Positions 39,818-47,319 are shown, numbered from the stretch's first letter. The stretch: 64,000 nucleotides of DNA from an uncultured Phascolarctobacterium sp. (GCF_934190775.1 NZ_CAKPTG010000002.1:1-64000), one strand, 5' to 3'. Notes: generated by a model from the letters alone, not told the origin. Translations and numbers: made by a program.

Positions 39818-41425
39818 GTGAGTGCATTTACTGAAGATATGTTAAAATCTATGGCTAAGGTTGAAGCTACCCGTGCCCAACGTCTGCACGCTTCTATTGA
39901 ACGCTTTACGGCAGAGGAAAAGGACGAGCTGCTGAAGGAGTTCCATCCGGACTATAGCTCCAAGGGCTTCAAGGTGCTGGAGGTTGGTCCCAACAAGGGA
40001 CAGAAGGTGCCGGTAGAATTGGCACAGCTGCTGGAGGGCAAAAGCCGCCTGCAGGATGTAGAGCTTGATTTGGAAAAAGTGGACTATGACGTTGATGTGT
40101 TGGTTATCGGTGGCGGCGGCGCCGGTGCTTCCGCTGCGTTGGAAGCACATAACGGCGGTGCGAATGTCCTCGTAGTTACAAAGCTGCGCATGGGCGATGC
40201 CAACACGATGATGGCTGAGGGCGGTATTCAGGCTGCGGATAAGGGCAACGATTCCCCGGCGCAGCATTATCTGGATGCCTTTGGCGGCGGTCACTACAAA
40301 AATATTCCCGAGCTGCTGGAAGAACTGGTAACCAACGGACCGTTGGCGATTGACTGGCTGAGCAAGCTGGGCGTTATGTTCGATAAGGAGCAGGACGGCA
40401 CTATGGTAACGACGCATGGCGGCGGCACGAGCCGTAAGCGTATGCATGCCTGCGCCGATTACACCGGTGCGGAGATCATGCGCGTACTGCGTGACGAGGT
40501 GCAGAACAGCGGCATTCCGGTGCTGGAGTTTGCGCCCGCAGTCGAGCTGCTGCTCGACGAGGAGGGCAAAACTGCCGGTGCAGTGCTGTGGGATTTTGAC
40601 GCGCAGGAGTACAAGGTTGTGCGTGCCAAATGCGTAATCATGGCAACCGGTGGTGCAGGACGCTTGCATTATCAGGGCTTCCCGACATCTAACCATTACG
40701 GTGCGACTGCCGACGGCCTTGTTATGGCTTACCGTGCTGGTGCGCCGCTGATTTATGCGGATGCAATTCAGTATCATCCGACGGGTGTTGCTTATCCGGC
40801 GCAGATTTATGGCGCGCTGGTTACCGAAAAGGTGCGCTCGATTGGTGCGCAGCTGGTAAACAGCGAAGGCGAAATCTTTATGCATCCGCTGGAAACTCGT
40901 GATGTGGCGGCTGCGTCCATCATTCGCGAGTGTACTGCCCGCGGCAAGGGCGTGAAGGCGCTCGACGGTGTGGCGCTGTGGCTCGATACGCCACTGATTG
41001 AAATGCTGCATGGCGAAGGTACGATTGCCAAACGTATTCCAGGTATGCTGCGCATGTATGCTAAGTTCGGCATTGACCTGCGCAAGGAACCGATTTTGAT
41101 TTATCCGACGCTGCATTACCAAAACGGCGGTATTCTGATTGACAAGGATGCGGAAACCAAGCTGCCGGGACTGTTTGTTGCCGGTGAAGCTGTTGGTGGC
41201 ATTCACGGTACCAACCGTCTGATGGGCAACAGCCTGCTGGATATCATCGTCTTTGGCCGCATTGCCGGTACTAAGGCTGCCGAAGCAGCGAAGTCTGTTA
41301 AGCTGGGCAAGCTGAGCCTGGCGCATGTACGTCGCTACGCTGAGGAAGAAAAGGCTGCTGGCGTGCAGGGCGAGCTGTCGCCGAAGCTGCTGCCGGTTTA
41401 TACTCATGGCAGAGATGTAAGGTAA
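39818..41425 (+). CDS. soluble fumarate reductase/succinate dehydrogenase-type flavoprotein
   Basis: 535 residues from GTG 39818 (AAGGAGGT). An unusual 90-residue N-terminal extension of charged helices precedes the FAD motif 'VDVLVIGGGGAGASAALEA' (residues 92-110). Substrate-site motifs of FrdA are kept: 'QYHPTGV', 'LVTEKVRSIGAQLVN', 'TRDVAAASII' (catalytic Arg), 'LHYQNGGI' (His), 'GIHGTNRLMGNSLLD' (Arg). The His that binds FAD covalently in SdhA/FrdA is replaced by Asn129 ('GDANTMMAEGG'), as in L-aspartate oxidase, so FAD should be non-covalent. Relatives include TfrA, FrdA and NadB; NadB is less likely given the ferredoxin partner. No membrane anchor gene follows, so the enzyme is soluble. 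Confidence 0.9.
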   Translation: MSAFTEDMLKSMAKVEATRAQRLHASIERFTAEEKDELLKEFHPDYSSKGFKVLEVGPNKGQKVPVELAQLLEGKSRLQDVELDLEKVDYDVDVLVIGGGGAGASAALEAHNGGANVLVVTKLRMGDANTMMAEGGIQAADKGNDSPAQHYLDAFGGGHYKNIPELLEELVTNGPLAIDWLSKLGVMFDKEQDGTMVTTHGGGTSRKRMHACADYTGAEIMRVLRDEVQNSGIPVLEFAPAVELLLDEEGKTAGAVLWDFDAQEYKVVRAKCVIMATGGAGRLHYQGFPTSNHYGATADGLVMAYRAGAPLIYADAIQYHPTGVAYPAQIYGALVTEKVRSIGAQLVNSEGEIFMHPLETRDVAAASIIRECTARGKGVKALDGVALWLDTPLIEMLHGEGTIAKRIPGMLRMYAKFGIDLRKEPILIYPTLHYQNGGILIDKDAETKLPGLFVAGEAVGGIHGTNRLMGNSLLDIIVFGRIAGTKAAEAAKSVKLGKLSLAHVRRYAEEEKAAGVQGELSPKLLPVYTHGRDVR

Positions 41426-41440
41426 AAATAGAAGATAAAT

Positions 41441-41488
41441 AAAAAACATACAACGGCAAACTTCACAGTTTGTTCGTTGTATGTTTTT
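41441..41488 (+). terminator. operon terminator overlapping toxin D promoter
   Basis: AAAACATACAACG / CGTTGTATGTTTT enclose a 19-base loop and end in TTTTTGTTTT. The right arm contains TTGTAT, the -35 of the toxin D promoter. The same arrangement is repeated at 43198-43246. Confidence 0.82.
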
Positions 41489-41505
41489 GTTTTATATGTT
41501 AAAAT
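41477..41505 (+). promoter_or_regulatory. promoter of toxin D mRNA
   Basis: TTGTAT (41477-41482), 17 bases, TAAAAT (41500-41505), then GACAACCG at 41515. Confidence 0.72.
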
Positions 41506-41572
41506 ATGTTTTAAGACAACCGTTTACGGGGTGGCATTGCCGAAATTCTCTAAGAGAATCGAGGTGATGTCT

Positions 41573-41659
41573 ATGAGGAACTATGATTTCAAAGACCTGA
41601 TGGCTTTTGGCATGTTCATTCTGGCATTGCTGACTTTTATCTTTCAGTACAGCAGATAG
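41573..41659 (+). CDS. holin-like type I toxin D (28 aa)
   Basis: MRNYDFKDLMAFGMFI then LALLTFIFQYSR: the most diverged intact copy, with a charged N-terminus and a Tyr-Ser-Arg end instead of Gln-Asn-Lys. The start context is GAGGTGATGTCTATG, so the second ATG is used. An ATTCTCTAAGAGAAT hairpin stands directly before the ribosome site. Antisense RNA at 41668-41757 converges on it. It sits just downstream of the hdr-flx-frd operon. Confidence 0.8.
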   Translation: MRNYDFKDLMAFGMFILALLTFIFQYSR

Positions 41660-41667
41660 TCTAGACA

Positions 41668-41757
41668 TAGAAAAACCGCCTCTGTAATTTGCTGCTACAA
41701 GGCGGTTTTTCAAACCAAATTCAAACGGCAACCCACCTTGTGGGCGGTTGTCTCCTT
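41668..41757 (-). ncRNA. type I antitoxin RNA facing toxin D
   Basis: Minus-strand promoter TTGAAA (41787-41792), 17 bases, TATATT (41764-41769). The RNA starts near GACAACCGCCCACAAGG and ends at the two-way terminator AAAAACCGCCT...AGGCGGTTTTT (41672-41712). Confidence 0.77.
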
Positions 41758-41889
41758 ACTCATAATATAACATAAAGCAGAGTTTTTTTCAAGGAATTAC
41801 TTGTGAACTTTTGGTTGCGCGGCGTATCATGATATGGTGCGCTGTTTTTTTGTATATGATATAATGAGAAGAAGATAGGAGGATAGGTT

Positions 41890-42549
41890 GTGAATAGTAT
41901 AGATTGGAATAATATAGTTATACGAGAAGATTGTCCTGTAAAATTTGAAGTTTTGCCGCGAGAAGCAGGCTGGGCTGATGTTAAGTGCTACATAAATGCT
42001 ATAGAATTTACGTCATATGTTGCTACAATTTGGCATACTAGTATTCCGACCGGTTTGTTAGAAGCAGCTTATTTTTTCTTTGACTATGATAACCAATATG
42101 AAAATTTTTTTATTGAAACAGAAGAATATGAAGGTCCATTTATCGATAATGATGGCAATGAATGGGCTAGCGTCCCTGAAAAAGTTAGCTTTATGTGGGA
42201 CGAAGAGCCTGGAACTTATGAATGGAATATAAATTTTGATTTGCACTATTTTAATAAGCCTGATGCTATGCTGAATATTACTGTTAAAAGATCTAGTGAT
42301 AGTGAAAACAAGGCGTATAAGACTAAAGTTTGGTTAAGCGATTTTGCGTATGCTGTAGCAAAATGTTTTACGGAGTGTTTGAAGAAATATGGAATAAATA
42401 CCTATCATTTTTATACTTGGACTGATGATATAAATATACGGCAATTGTTAGTTGTTAAAGCATTTGCGTTAGGCTTATTATCTAAGAGCGGCGAAGTATT
42501 TGATTTGAATTTTGAGGACGAACTTAAACTTTTACAGTTGGATATGTAA
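41890..42549 (+). CDS. uncharacterised acidic protein
   Basis: 219 residues from GTG 41890 with AGGAGGATAGG in front. Acidic, aromatic-rich and cytoplasmic: 'CYINAIEFTSYVATIWHTSIPTG', 'FFFDYDNQYENFF', 'SFMWDEEPGTYEWNINF'. The style resembles immunity-type or polymorphic-toxin-associated proteins, but no family was recognised. Followed 19 bases on by another small acidic protein, and flanked by toxin modules D and E. Probably accessory. Confidence 0.65.
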   Translation: MNSIDWNNIVIREDCPVKFEVLPREAGWADVKCYINAIEFTSYVATIWHTSIPTGLLEAAYFFFDYDNQYENFFIETEEYEGPFIDNDGNEWASVPEKVSFMWDEEPGTYEWNINFDLHYFNKPDAMLNITVKRSSDSENKAYKTKVWLSDFAYAVAKCFTECLKKYGINTYHFYTWTDDINIRQLLVVKAFALGLLSKSGEVFDLNFEDELKLLQLDM

Positions 42550-42568
42550 CGTATTGAGGGAGCGTTTT

Positions 42569-43150
42569 ATGGCTAACAAGATAAACATGCCTGAATCTGA
42601 AGAGTATATATTAACCGAGGAGGATCGTATACCGATATATACCGGAGAACATGATGACCATTCTTATGTGTGGTACGGAATATCTGACGGTAATAGTGGT
42701 GAAGTCAATTTTAAGGTTCATATTTCTATAGATGAAGATGATTCAGCCTTTTTGCTGGAGGATATTTTTGCACGTTACTTTGATGCAAAATATAATCAAG
42801 ACACTTATATGCCTGCTGATGAATTTGAGCATTGGGGTGATAATTTTTATCTGTTAAGTGTTGTTGAGCAGATATTACAAGAGTTGGAAGAGCTTGTGAT
42901 GTTGTTGGAAGGTAATACGCATAGTTCACGAATACATGAGATTATTGATTTGAATCGTGCCATTAAGGCTTATCGTAATATCAGCTTACGAATATGCTTT
43001 GATGATACAATACCTCTTGAAGAAAAATTAATATATATGCTTCCTAAAAAAGCCGTGCTTATAGATTTTTATAGTCGTTTTATTCATTATGTAAGAAAAA
43101 TGATAGATGAAAATCAGAATGCGGAATTTTTTGTAGTATCGGGACCTTGA
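42569..43150 (+). CDS. uncharacterised acidic protein
   Basis: 193 residues from ATG 42569 (GAGGG at 42556). 'DHSYVWYGISDGNSGEVNFKVHI' and 'DDSAFLLEDIFARYFD' are strand-rich, then a helical half with 'QILQELEELVMLLEG'. Likely translated together with the preceding gene. The acidic composition again suggests an inhibitor or immunity role; this is only an impression. Function unknown. Confidence 0.65.
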   Translation: MANKINMPESEEYILTEEDRIPIYTGEHDDHSYVWYGISDGNSGEVNFKVHISIDEDDSAFLLEDIFARYFDAKYNQDTYMPADEFEHWGDNFYLLSVVEQILQELEELVMLLEGNTHSSRIHEIIDLNRAIKAYRNISLRICFDDTIPLEEKLIYMLPKKAVLIDFYSRFIHYVRKMIDENQNAEFFVVSGP

Positions 43151-43232
43151 AAAAAACATAAACAAAAGAGATGTAAGGTAAAAACAAGATATAAATAAAA
43201 AACATACAACGGCAAACTTCACGGCTTGTTCG

Positions 43233-43261
43233 TTGTATGTTTTTGTTTTATATGCTAAAAT
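43233..43261 (+). promoter_or_regulatory. promoter of toxin E mRNA inside a terminator hairpin
   Basis: TTGTAT (43233-43238), 17 bases, TAAAAT (43256-43261). The -35 lies in the right arm of ACATACAACG / CGTTGTATGT, a copy of the arrangement before toxin D. GACAACCG follows at 43271. Confidence 0.72.
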
Positions 43262-43326
43262 ATATTTTAAGACAACCGTGTTGCAGGGTGGCATTGCCGA
43301 ATTTCTTCGGAATGGAGGTGATGTCT

Positions 43327-43413
43327 ATGGTATATTTCAGTTTTCAGGACTTAATGTCTTTTGGAATTTTTATCGTAGCATTGCTGACGTTCATTTTCCA
43401 GAACAGAAAGTAA
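43327..43413 (+). CDS. holin-like type I toxin E (28 aa)
   Basis: MVYFSFQDLMSFGIFI then VALLTFIFQNRK. Start context GGAGGTGATGTCTATG, so the second ATG is used. A short hairpin with a TTCG loop (ATTTCTTCGGAAT) stands before the ribosome site. Antisense RNA at 43428-43515. A member of the same toxin family as A-D. Confidence 0.8.
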   Translation: MVYFSFQDLMSFGIFIVALLTFIFQNRK

Positions 43414-43427
43414 TCTCGGACATAGAA

Positions 43428-43515
43428 AAACCGCCCCAAAACTTTGCAGGTTTGGCGGGGCGGCTTTCTAGCTAAACACCAACAGGCAACCCACCTTGTG
43501 GGCGGTTGTCTTCTT
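43428..43515 (-). ncRNA. type I antitoxin RNA facing toxin E
   Basis: Minus-strand promoter TTGAAA (43545-43550), 17 bases, TATATT (43522-43527). 5' hairpin GACAACCGCCCACAAGG; terminator GCCGCCCCGCC...GGGGCGG-TTTTT (about 43430-43468), different in sequence from that of module D, so pairing should be module-specific. Confidence 0.77.
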
Positions 43516-43616
43516 ACTCATAATATAACATGAAGCGGAGTTTTTTTCAAGGAATTACTTGTGAACTTTTGGGGTGGGCGGCGTATTGGTAGTAGTGCTG
43601 TTTTTTTAGTTGAATC

Positions 43617-43661
43617 TTCATTTTGGCATTGCTGACTTTTATCTTTCAGTACAGCAGATAG
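43617..43661 (+). pseudogene. truncated copy of holin-like toxin (module F)
   Basis: TTCATTTTGGCATTGCTGAC... encodes only the last 14 residues (FILALLTFIFQYSR) of a toxin D-type peptide. Promoter, ribosome site and N-terminus are replaced by a decayed copy of the segment that follows modules D and E (GTGAACTTTTGG...). It cannot make toxin, but its antisense RNA is preserved. Confidence 0.8.
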
Positions 43662-43671
43662 TCTAGACATA

Positions 43672-43761
43672 GAAAAACCGCCTCTGTAATTTGCAGCTAC
43701 AAGGCGGTTTTTCAAACCAAATCTAAAGCGGCAACCCACTTTGTGGGCGGTTGTCTTCTTT
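43672..43761 (-). ncRNA. antitoxin RNA of truncated module F
   Basis: Minus-strand promoter TTGAAA (43790-43795), 16 bases, TATATT (43768-43773). GACAACCGCCCACAAAG 5' hairpin and the same terminator as module D (CCGCCTCTGTAATTTGC), so it could regulate toxin D in trans. Confidence 0.72.
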
Positions 43762-43890
43762 ATTTATAATATAACATGAAGCAGAGTTTTTTCAAGAAAT
43801 TACTTGTGAACTTTTGGTTGCGCGGCGTATCATGATATGGTGCGCCAATTTTTTGTATATGATATAATGAGAAGATAGGAGGGATAGGTA

Positions 43891-44499
43891 ATGATTATCA
43901 GAAATGCAATCAAGTGTAAAATATGTGGTGATGTAATAGAATCATTGTCGGTACATGATTATAAAGTTTGTTCTTGTGGCGCTTGTGCAGTAGATGGTGG
44001 TCATGAATATCTAAGACGTTCCGCAAAATCATTCGATGATATTATTGAGTTGAGTGAAGTTGTGAAAAATGATTTGTACTTTATGTGTTATATGGTGGAG
44101 CGTGTGGCCCGTAAGCTAAAGCAGCATAACGCTTATGTAGTTAATACCATAGGCGAAGCTGAGCTGCGTCATTTAATCAGCGTGGCCAACGTGCTGCACA
44201 GCGTTAATCCTATGCAGGTTGAAGCTGATTGGATTGCAGATTATCACCTGCAGCAGGGTACTTTTGATATCACTGCGGGTGATAAGGATTTATGCGAGCA
44301 AATTCCGGCGGCTACTGCGATGGGCAAGGTGTACATGCGTCTTATTCTTGCTACATTGCAGCCTGATGAGGATTACGTTCAGGGCATGCTGCGGGTATAT
44401 AATAATCCTATTTGCGAAGTGATTGATAATTATAATGCCAGTGCCTATTATGAGCCTTCGTATGTAATCGCAAGAGCTTATAATGATGGTGGTTTTTAA
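43891..44499 (+). CDS. DUF7695-like zinc-ribbon protein with extra C-terminal domain
   Basis: 202 residues from ATG 43891 (GGAGGG). The N-terminal 37 residues, 'AIKCKICGDVIESLSVHDY' then 'CSCGACAVDGGHEYLRR', form a small Cys4 ribbon domain that elsewhere exists as a stand-alone protein. The remaining 160 residues are helical ('DIIELSEVVKNDLYFMCYMVERV', 'ELRHLISVANVLHSV') and not recognised. Upstream is another copy of the GTGAACTTTTGGTTGCGCGG leader seen after modules D and E. It directly precedes the barnase/barstar pair, 15 bases before it, so may be co-transcribed. Function unknown. Confidence 0.72.
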   Translation: MIIRNAIKCKICGDVIESLSVHDYKVCSCGACAVDGGHEYLRRSAKSFDDIIELSEVVKNDLYFMCYMVERVARKLKQHNAYVVNTIGEAELRHLISVANVLHSVNPMQVEADWIADYHLQQGTFDITAGDKDLCEQIPAATAMGKVYMRLILATLQPDEDYVQGMLRVYNNPICEVIDNYNASAYYEPSYVIARAYNDGGF

Positions 44500-44514
44500 G
44501 AAAGGAGCATCCTT

Positions 44515-45045
44515 ATGCAAAAACTTTTAGCGTTCTTCCTGGCGATGCTGCTCAGCGTCAGCATAATTGCCGGCTGCGGCAGTAACAGCCCTAAGACCAA
44601 CGATAAGCAGACAACTCAGACAACAACTGTTAATACAACCAAGAGCAACAATGGACAGAATACTGCGGCCAACGTCAAGGAAAACAGCGGCAAAATCAAA
44701 ATCAGCGAAAGCGCTGCTTACACCGACAAGGAGCACGTTGCTGCCTACATCAACGAATATAAGCGCCTGCCGCACAATTATATTACGAAAAACGAGGCCA
44801 AAAAGTTAGGCTGGCAGACAAAAGGTACCCTCGACAAGGTTGCACCCGGCAAGTCCATCGGCGGCGACCGCTACGGCAATTATGAAGGCAAGCTGCCGAA
44901 GAAAAACGGCCGCAATTGGAAGGAATGCGACATTGATTACGTGAAGGGCAATCGTAACGCGAAGCGCATTGTCTTTTCCAACGATGGCCTGATTTACTAC
45001 ACTGGCGATCATTACAAGTCCTTCAGCAAGCTTTACGGAAAATAA
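44515..45045 (+). CDS. barnase-family secreted ribonuclease (lipoprotein)
   Basis: 176 residues. A lipoprotein signal 'MQKLLAFFLAMLLSVSIIAG-C' with Cys near residue 21 and a Thr/Asn-rich linker (residues 23-60) precede a microbial RNase domain: 'AAYINEYKRLPHNYITKNEAKKLGW', 'GKSIGGDRYGNYEGKLP', 'RKWKECDIDY'-type strand, 'RIVFSNDGLIYYTGDHYKSF' with the catalytic His near the end. This is the barnase/RNase N1 fold. The lipobox suggests anchoring on the cell surface or outer membrane rather than free secretion. The inhibitor is encoded next. Confidence 0.92.
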   Translation: MQKLLAFFLAMLLSVSIIAGCGSNSPKTNDKQTTQTTTVNTTKSNNGQNTAANVKENSGKIKISESAAYTDKEHVAAYINEYKRLPHNYITKNEAKKLGWQTKGTLDKVAPGKSIGGDRYGNYEGKLPKKNGRNWKECDIDYVKGNRNAKRIVFSNDGLIYYTGDHYKSFSKLYGK

Positions 45046-45055
45046 GGAGATTATC

Positions 45056-45325
45056 ATGAGAACAATCACATTAGACCTTGAGCGCATGACCTCCGTGCCT
45101 GCGCTGCATAAATATCTGCGCAGCGCGCTGGCATTGCCTGTATACTACGGCGCAAATTTAGACGCGCTGTATGATTGCCTGACGGAAATCGCCGAGCCTA
45201 CTCAGATCATTGTGCCTGCCAACGTTGCGGATAATGAAAAGCTGGGCTGGTATGGCGAACAGCTACTGCAGGTTTTGCAGGACGCAGCGGAAGAAAACGA
45301 TAATTTACAGGTAACGGTAAAATAG
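45056..45325 (+). CDS. barstar-family ribonuclease inhibitor
   Basis: 89 residues, 'TITLDLERMTSVPALHKYLRSALALPVYYGANLDALYDCL' is the barstar pattern (helix whose Tyr-Gly-x-Asn-Leu-Asp-Ala-Leu motif plugs the RNase active site). Cytoplasmic. Ten bases after the barnase-type gene, giving a toxin/immunity pair that protects the producing cell. Confidence 0.92.
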   Translation: MRTITLDLERMTSVPALHKYLRSALALPVYYGANLDALYDCLTEIAEPTQIIVPANVADNEKLGWYGEQLLQVLQDAAEENDNLQVTVK

Positions 45326-45328
45326 CAA

Positions 45329-45361
45329 TACGAAGGGCGAGCCTTGGCGGTTCGTCCTTTT
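45329..45361 (+). terminator. intrinsic terminator
   Basis: AAGGGCGAGC / GTTCGTCCTT with a short loop and TTTTTAC. Confidence 0.75.
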
Positions 45362-45424
45362 TACTTTTATCCGCAGGCGTGTTATAATTTTAGAGTGTAA
45401 ATTTTTCACAGGGAGATAAGAAAA

Positions 45425-47317
45425 ATGATTTTAAGTGCAGAGGATTTGTCGTACAGCTATGGCGACAGATTGTTGTTTGAAAATATTACCTTTAACGTAG
45501 AAGAGGGCGACAAGTACGGTATTATCGGTGTCAATGGTACCGGTAAAAGTACCTTGCTACGCATGATTGCCAATCACGAGGCCGGTGACGGCAAGCTGAC
45601 GATTCCCGGCGGCGTGGTGATGGAATATCTGCCGCAGGATCCGCCGTTTGAGGCAGACGCAACTGTATTGGAACAGGTTTTTAAAGGTGATTCGCCGCTG
45701 ATGGTGCTGTTGCGCGATTACGAAACTGCGGTGGAGCAGGCTGCAGCGGAGCCTGATAACAAAAAGCTGCAGAAGCATTTGCTGGATTTGCAGCAGCAGA
45801 TGGATGATAAATATGCCTGGCAGCTGGAGAGTGAAGCGAAGGCAGTGCTCACGCAGCTTGGTATTACTAATCTGCAGCAGCAGATGGGCGAGCTGAGCGG
45901 TGGTCAGCGTAAGCGCGTGGCCCTGGCCGGTGTGCTGGTGCGTCCTTCGGACCTGCTGATTTTGGACGAGCCCACCAACCATATGGATAACGCTACTGTT
46001 GCCTGGCTGGAGCAAAAGCTGTTGGCGCGCAAGGGCGCTCTGCTGATGGTAACCCATGACCGTTATTTCTTTGACCGTGTTGTTAACCGCACCTTGGAGA
46101 TAGATGGCGGCAAGGGCTATGTTTATGTCGGCAACTACAGCCTCTTCCTGCAAAAGCGTGAGGAACGCCGCATTGCGGAGGCCTCTGCTGCGCAAAAGCT
46201 GCGCAACATCTATCGCCGCGAGCTGGCGTGGATCAGTCGTGGTGCGGAAGCACGTCGTACCAAAAAGAAGGACCGCGTGGAGCGTTTTGCTCAGATTGAA
46301 GCGGAAGTGAAGAATGTGAAGACGGAAGCAAATCTGGAGATGTCTTCTGTCAGCAGCCGTCTTGGTAAAACTATTATCGAGCTGGAAGATATCGGTATGG
46401 TGTGGGACGGCAAGGATTATATCAAGGATTTCAGCTATATCCTGCTGCGTAATGACCGCATCGGTATCGTCGGTCCTAACGGCGCAGGCAAATCAACGCT
46501 GATGGATATCATCGCCGGCAAGCTGCAGCCTACGAGCGGCGAAATGCGCGTAGGCCAGACTGTGAAGATTGGTTATTTTGCGCAGCACAGCGAGTTCCCG
46601 GACAGCAATATGCGTGTGCTGGAATATATCAAGGAAGCGAATAATTATATTGAAACGGCCGATGGTCAGCGCATCAGCGCAGCACAGATGCTGGAGCGCT
46701 TCCTCTTTCCGCCGGAGCTGCAATGGGTGCCGGTGTCCAAGCTCAGCGGCGGTGAAAAACGCCGTCTGTATCTGCTGCGTGTGCTGATGACGGCACCGAA
46801 CGTGCTGCTTTTGGACGAACCGACAAATGACCTGGATATCCCGACGCTTTCTGTTTTGGAGGATTATCTGGATAGCTTCGCCGGTGCGGTTATCGCCGTT
46901 TCCCATGACCGTTACTTCCTCGACCGTTTTGCGCAAAAGATTTTTGCGTTGGAGCAGGATGGCAGCATCAAGCCGTATATCGGCGGCTACAGCGATTATG
47001 TGGAAGCTCTGCAGGAGGAAAGCGCGCAGCAGGCGCAGCCTGTCAAGGCTAAGCCGGTGGCTGCGGCGAAGCCTGCCGAAGAGCCTGCCAAGAAGAAAAT
47101 GACCTATGGCGAACGCCTGGAGCTGGAGCGACTGGACCAGGAGATTGCGCGCAGTGAGGCAGAGCTGAAAATGCTGGGCGCAGAAATCAACCAATGCGGC
47201 AGCGACTTTACCCGCTTGGCAGATTTGACGAAGCAGCAGGAGGCGGTGCAGCAAAAGCTGGATGAGATGGTTGATCGTTGGGCTTATCTTTCCGAATTGG
47301 CAGAAGCAGAAGGCTGA
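45425..47317 (+). CDS. uup: ABC-F family ATPase (Uup type)
   Basis: 630 residues, two ABC ATPase domains without membrane segments. Domain 1: Walker A 'GVNGTGKSTLLRM', signature 'LSGGQRKRVALAGVL', Walker B 'LLILDEPTNHMD'. Linker with 'ISRGAEARRTKKKDRVERF'. Domain 2: 'GPNGAGKSTLMDII', 'LSGGEKRRLYLLRVL', 'VLLLDEPTNDLDI'. The C-terminal coiled coil after an Ala/Pro/Lys-rich linker ('MTYGERLELERLDQEIARSEAELKML') is typical of Uup. ABC-F proteins act on the ribosome, and Uup has also been linked to DNA structure. Extended -10 TGTTATAAT at 45380-45388. Confidence 0.9.
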   Translation: MILSAEDLSYSYGDRLLFENITFNVEEGDKYGIIGVNGTGKSTLLRMIANHEAGDGKLTIPGGVVMEYLPQDPPFEADATVLEQVFKGDSPLMVLLRDYETAVEQAAAEPDNKKLQKHLLDLQQQMDDKYAWQLESEAKAVLTQLGITNLQQQMGELSGGQRKRVALAGVLVRPSDLLILDEPTNHMDNATVAWLEQKLLARKGALLMVTHDRYFFDRVVNRTLEIDGGKGYVYVGNYSLFLQKREERRIAEASAAQKLRNIYRRELAWISRGAEARRTKKKDRVERFAQIEAEVKNVKTEANLEMSSVSSRLGKTIIELEDIGMVWDGKDYIKDFSYILLRNDRIGIVGPNGAGKSTLMDIIAGKLQPTSGEMRVGQTVKIGYFAQHSEFPDSNMRVLEYIKEANNYIETADGQRISAAQMLERFLFPPELQWVPVSKLSGGEKRRLYLLRVLMTAPNVLLLDEPTNDLDIPTLSVLEDYLDSFAGAVIAVSHDRYFLDRFAQKIFALEQDGSIKPYIGGYSDYVEALQEESAQQAQPVKAKPVAAAKPAEEPAKKKMTYGERLELERLDQEIARSEAELKMLGAEINQCGSDFTRLADLTKQQEAVQQKLDEMVDRWAYLSELAEAEG

Positions 47318-47319
47318 GC

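Noticed and set aside
39818..41425. L-aspartate oxidase (nadB) as identity of the flavoprotein
   Set aside because: It shares the non-covalent FAD feature, but the partner FeS subunit and operon context point to a fumarate-reductase-type enzyme. Kept as a less likely alternative.
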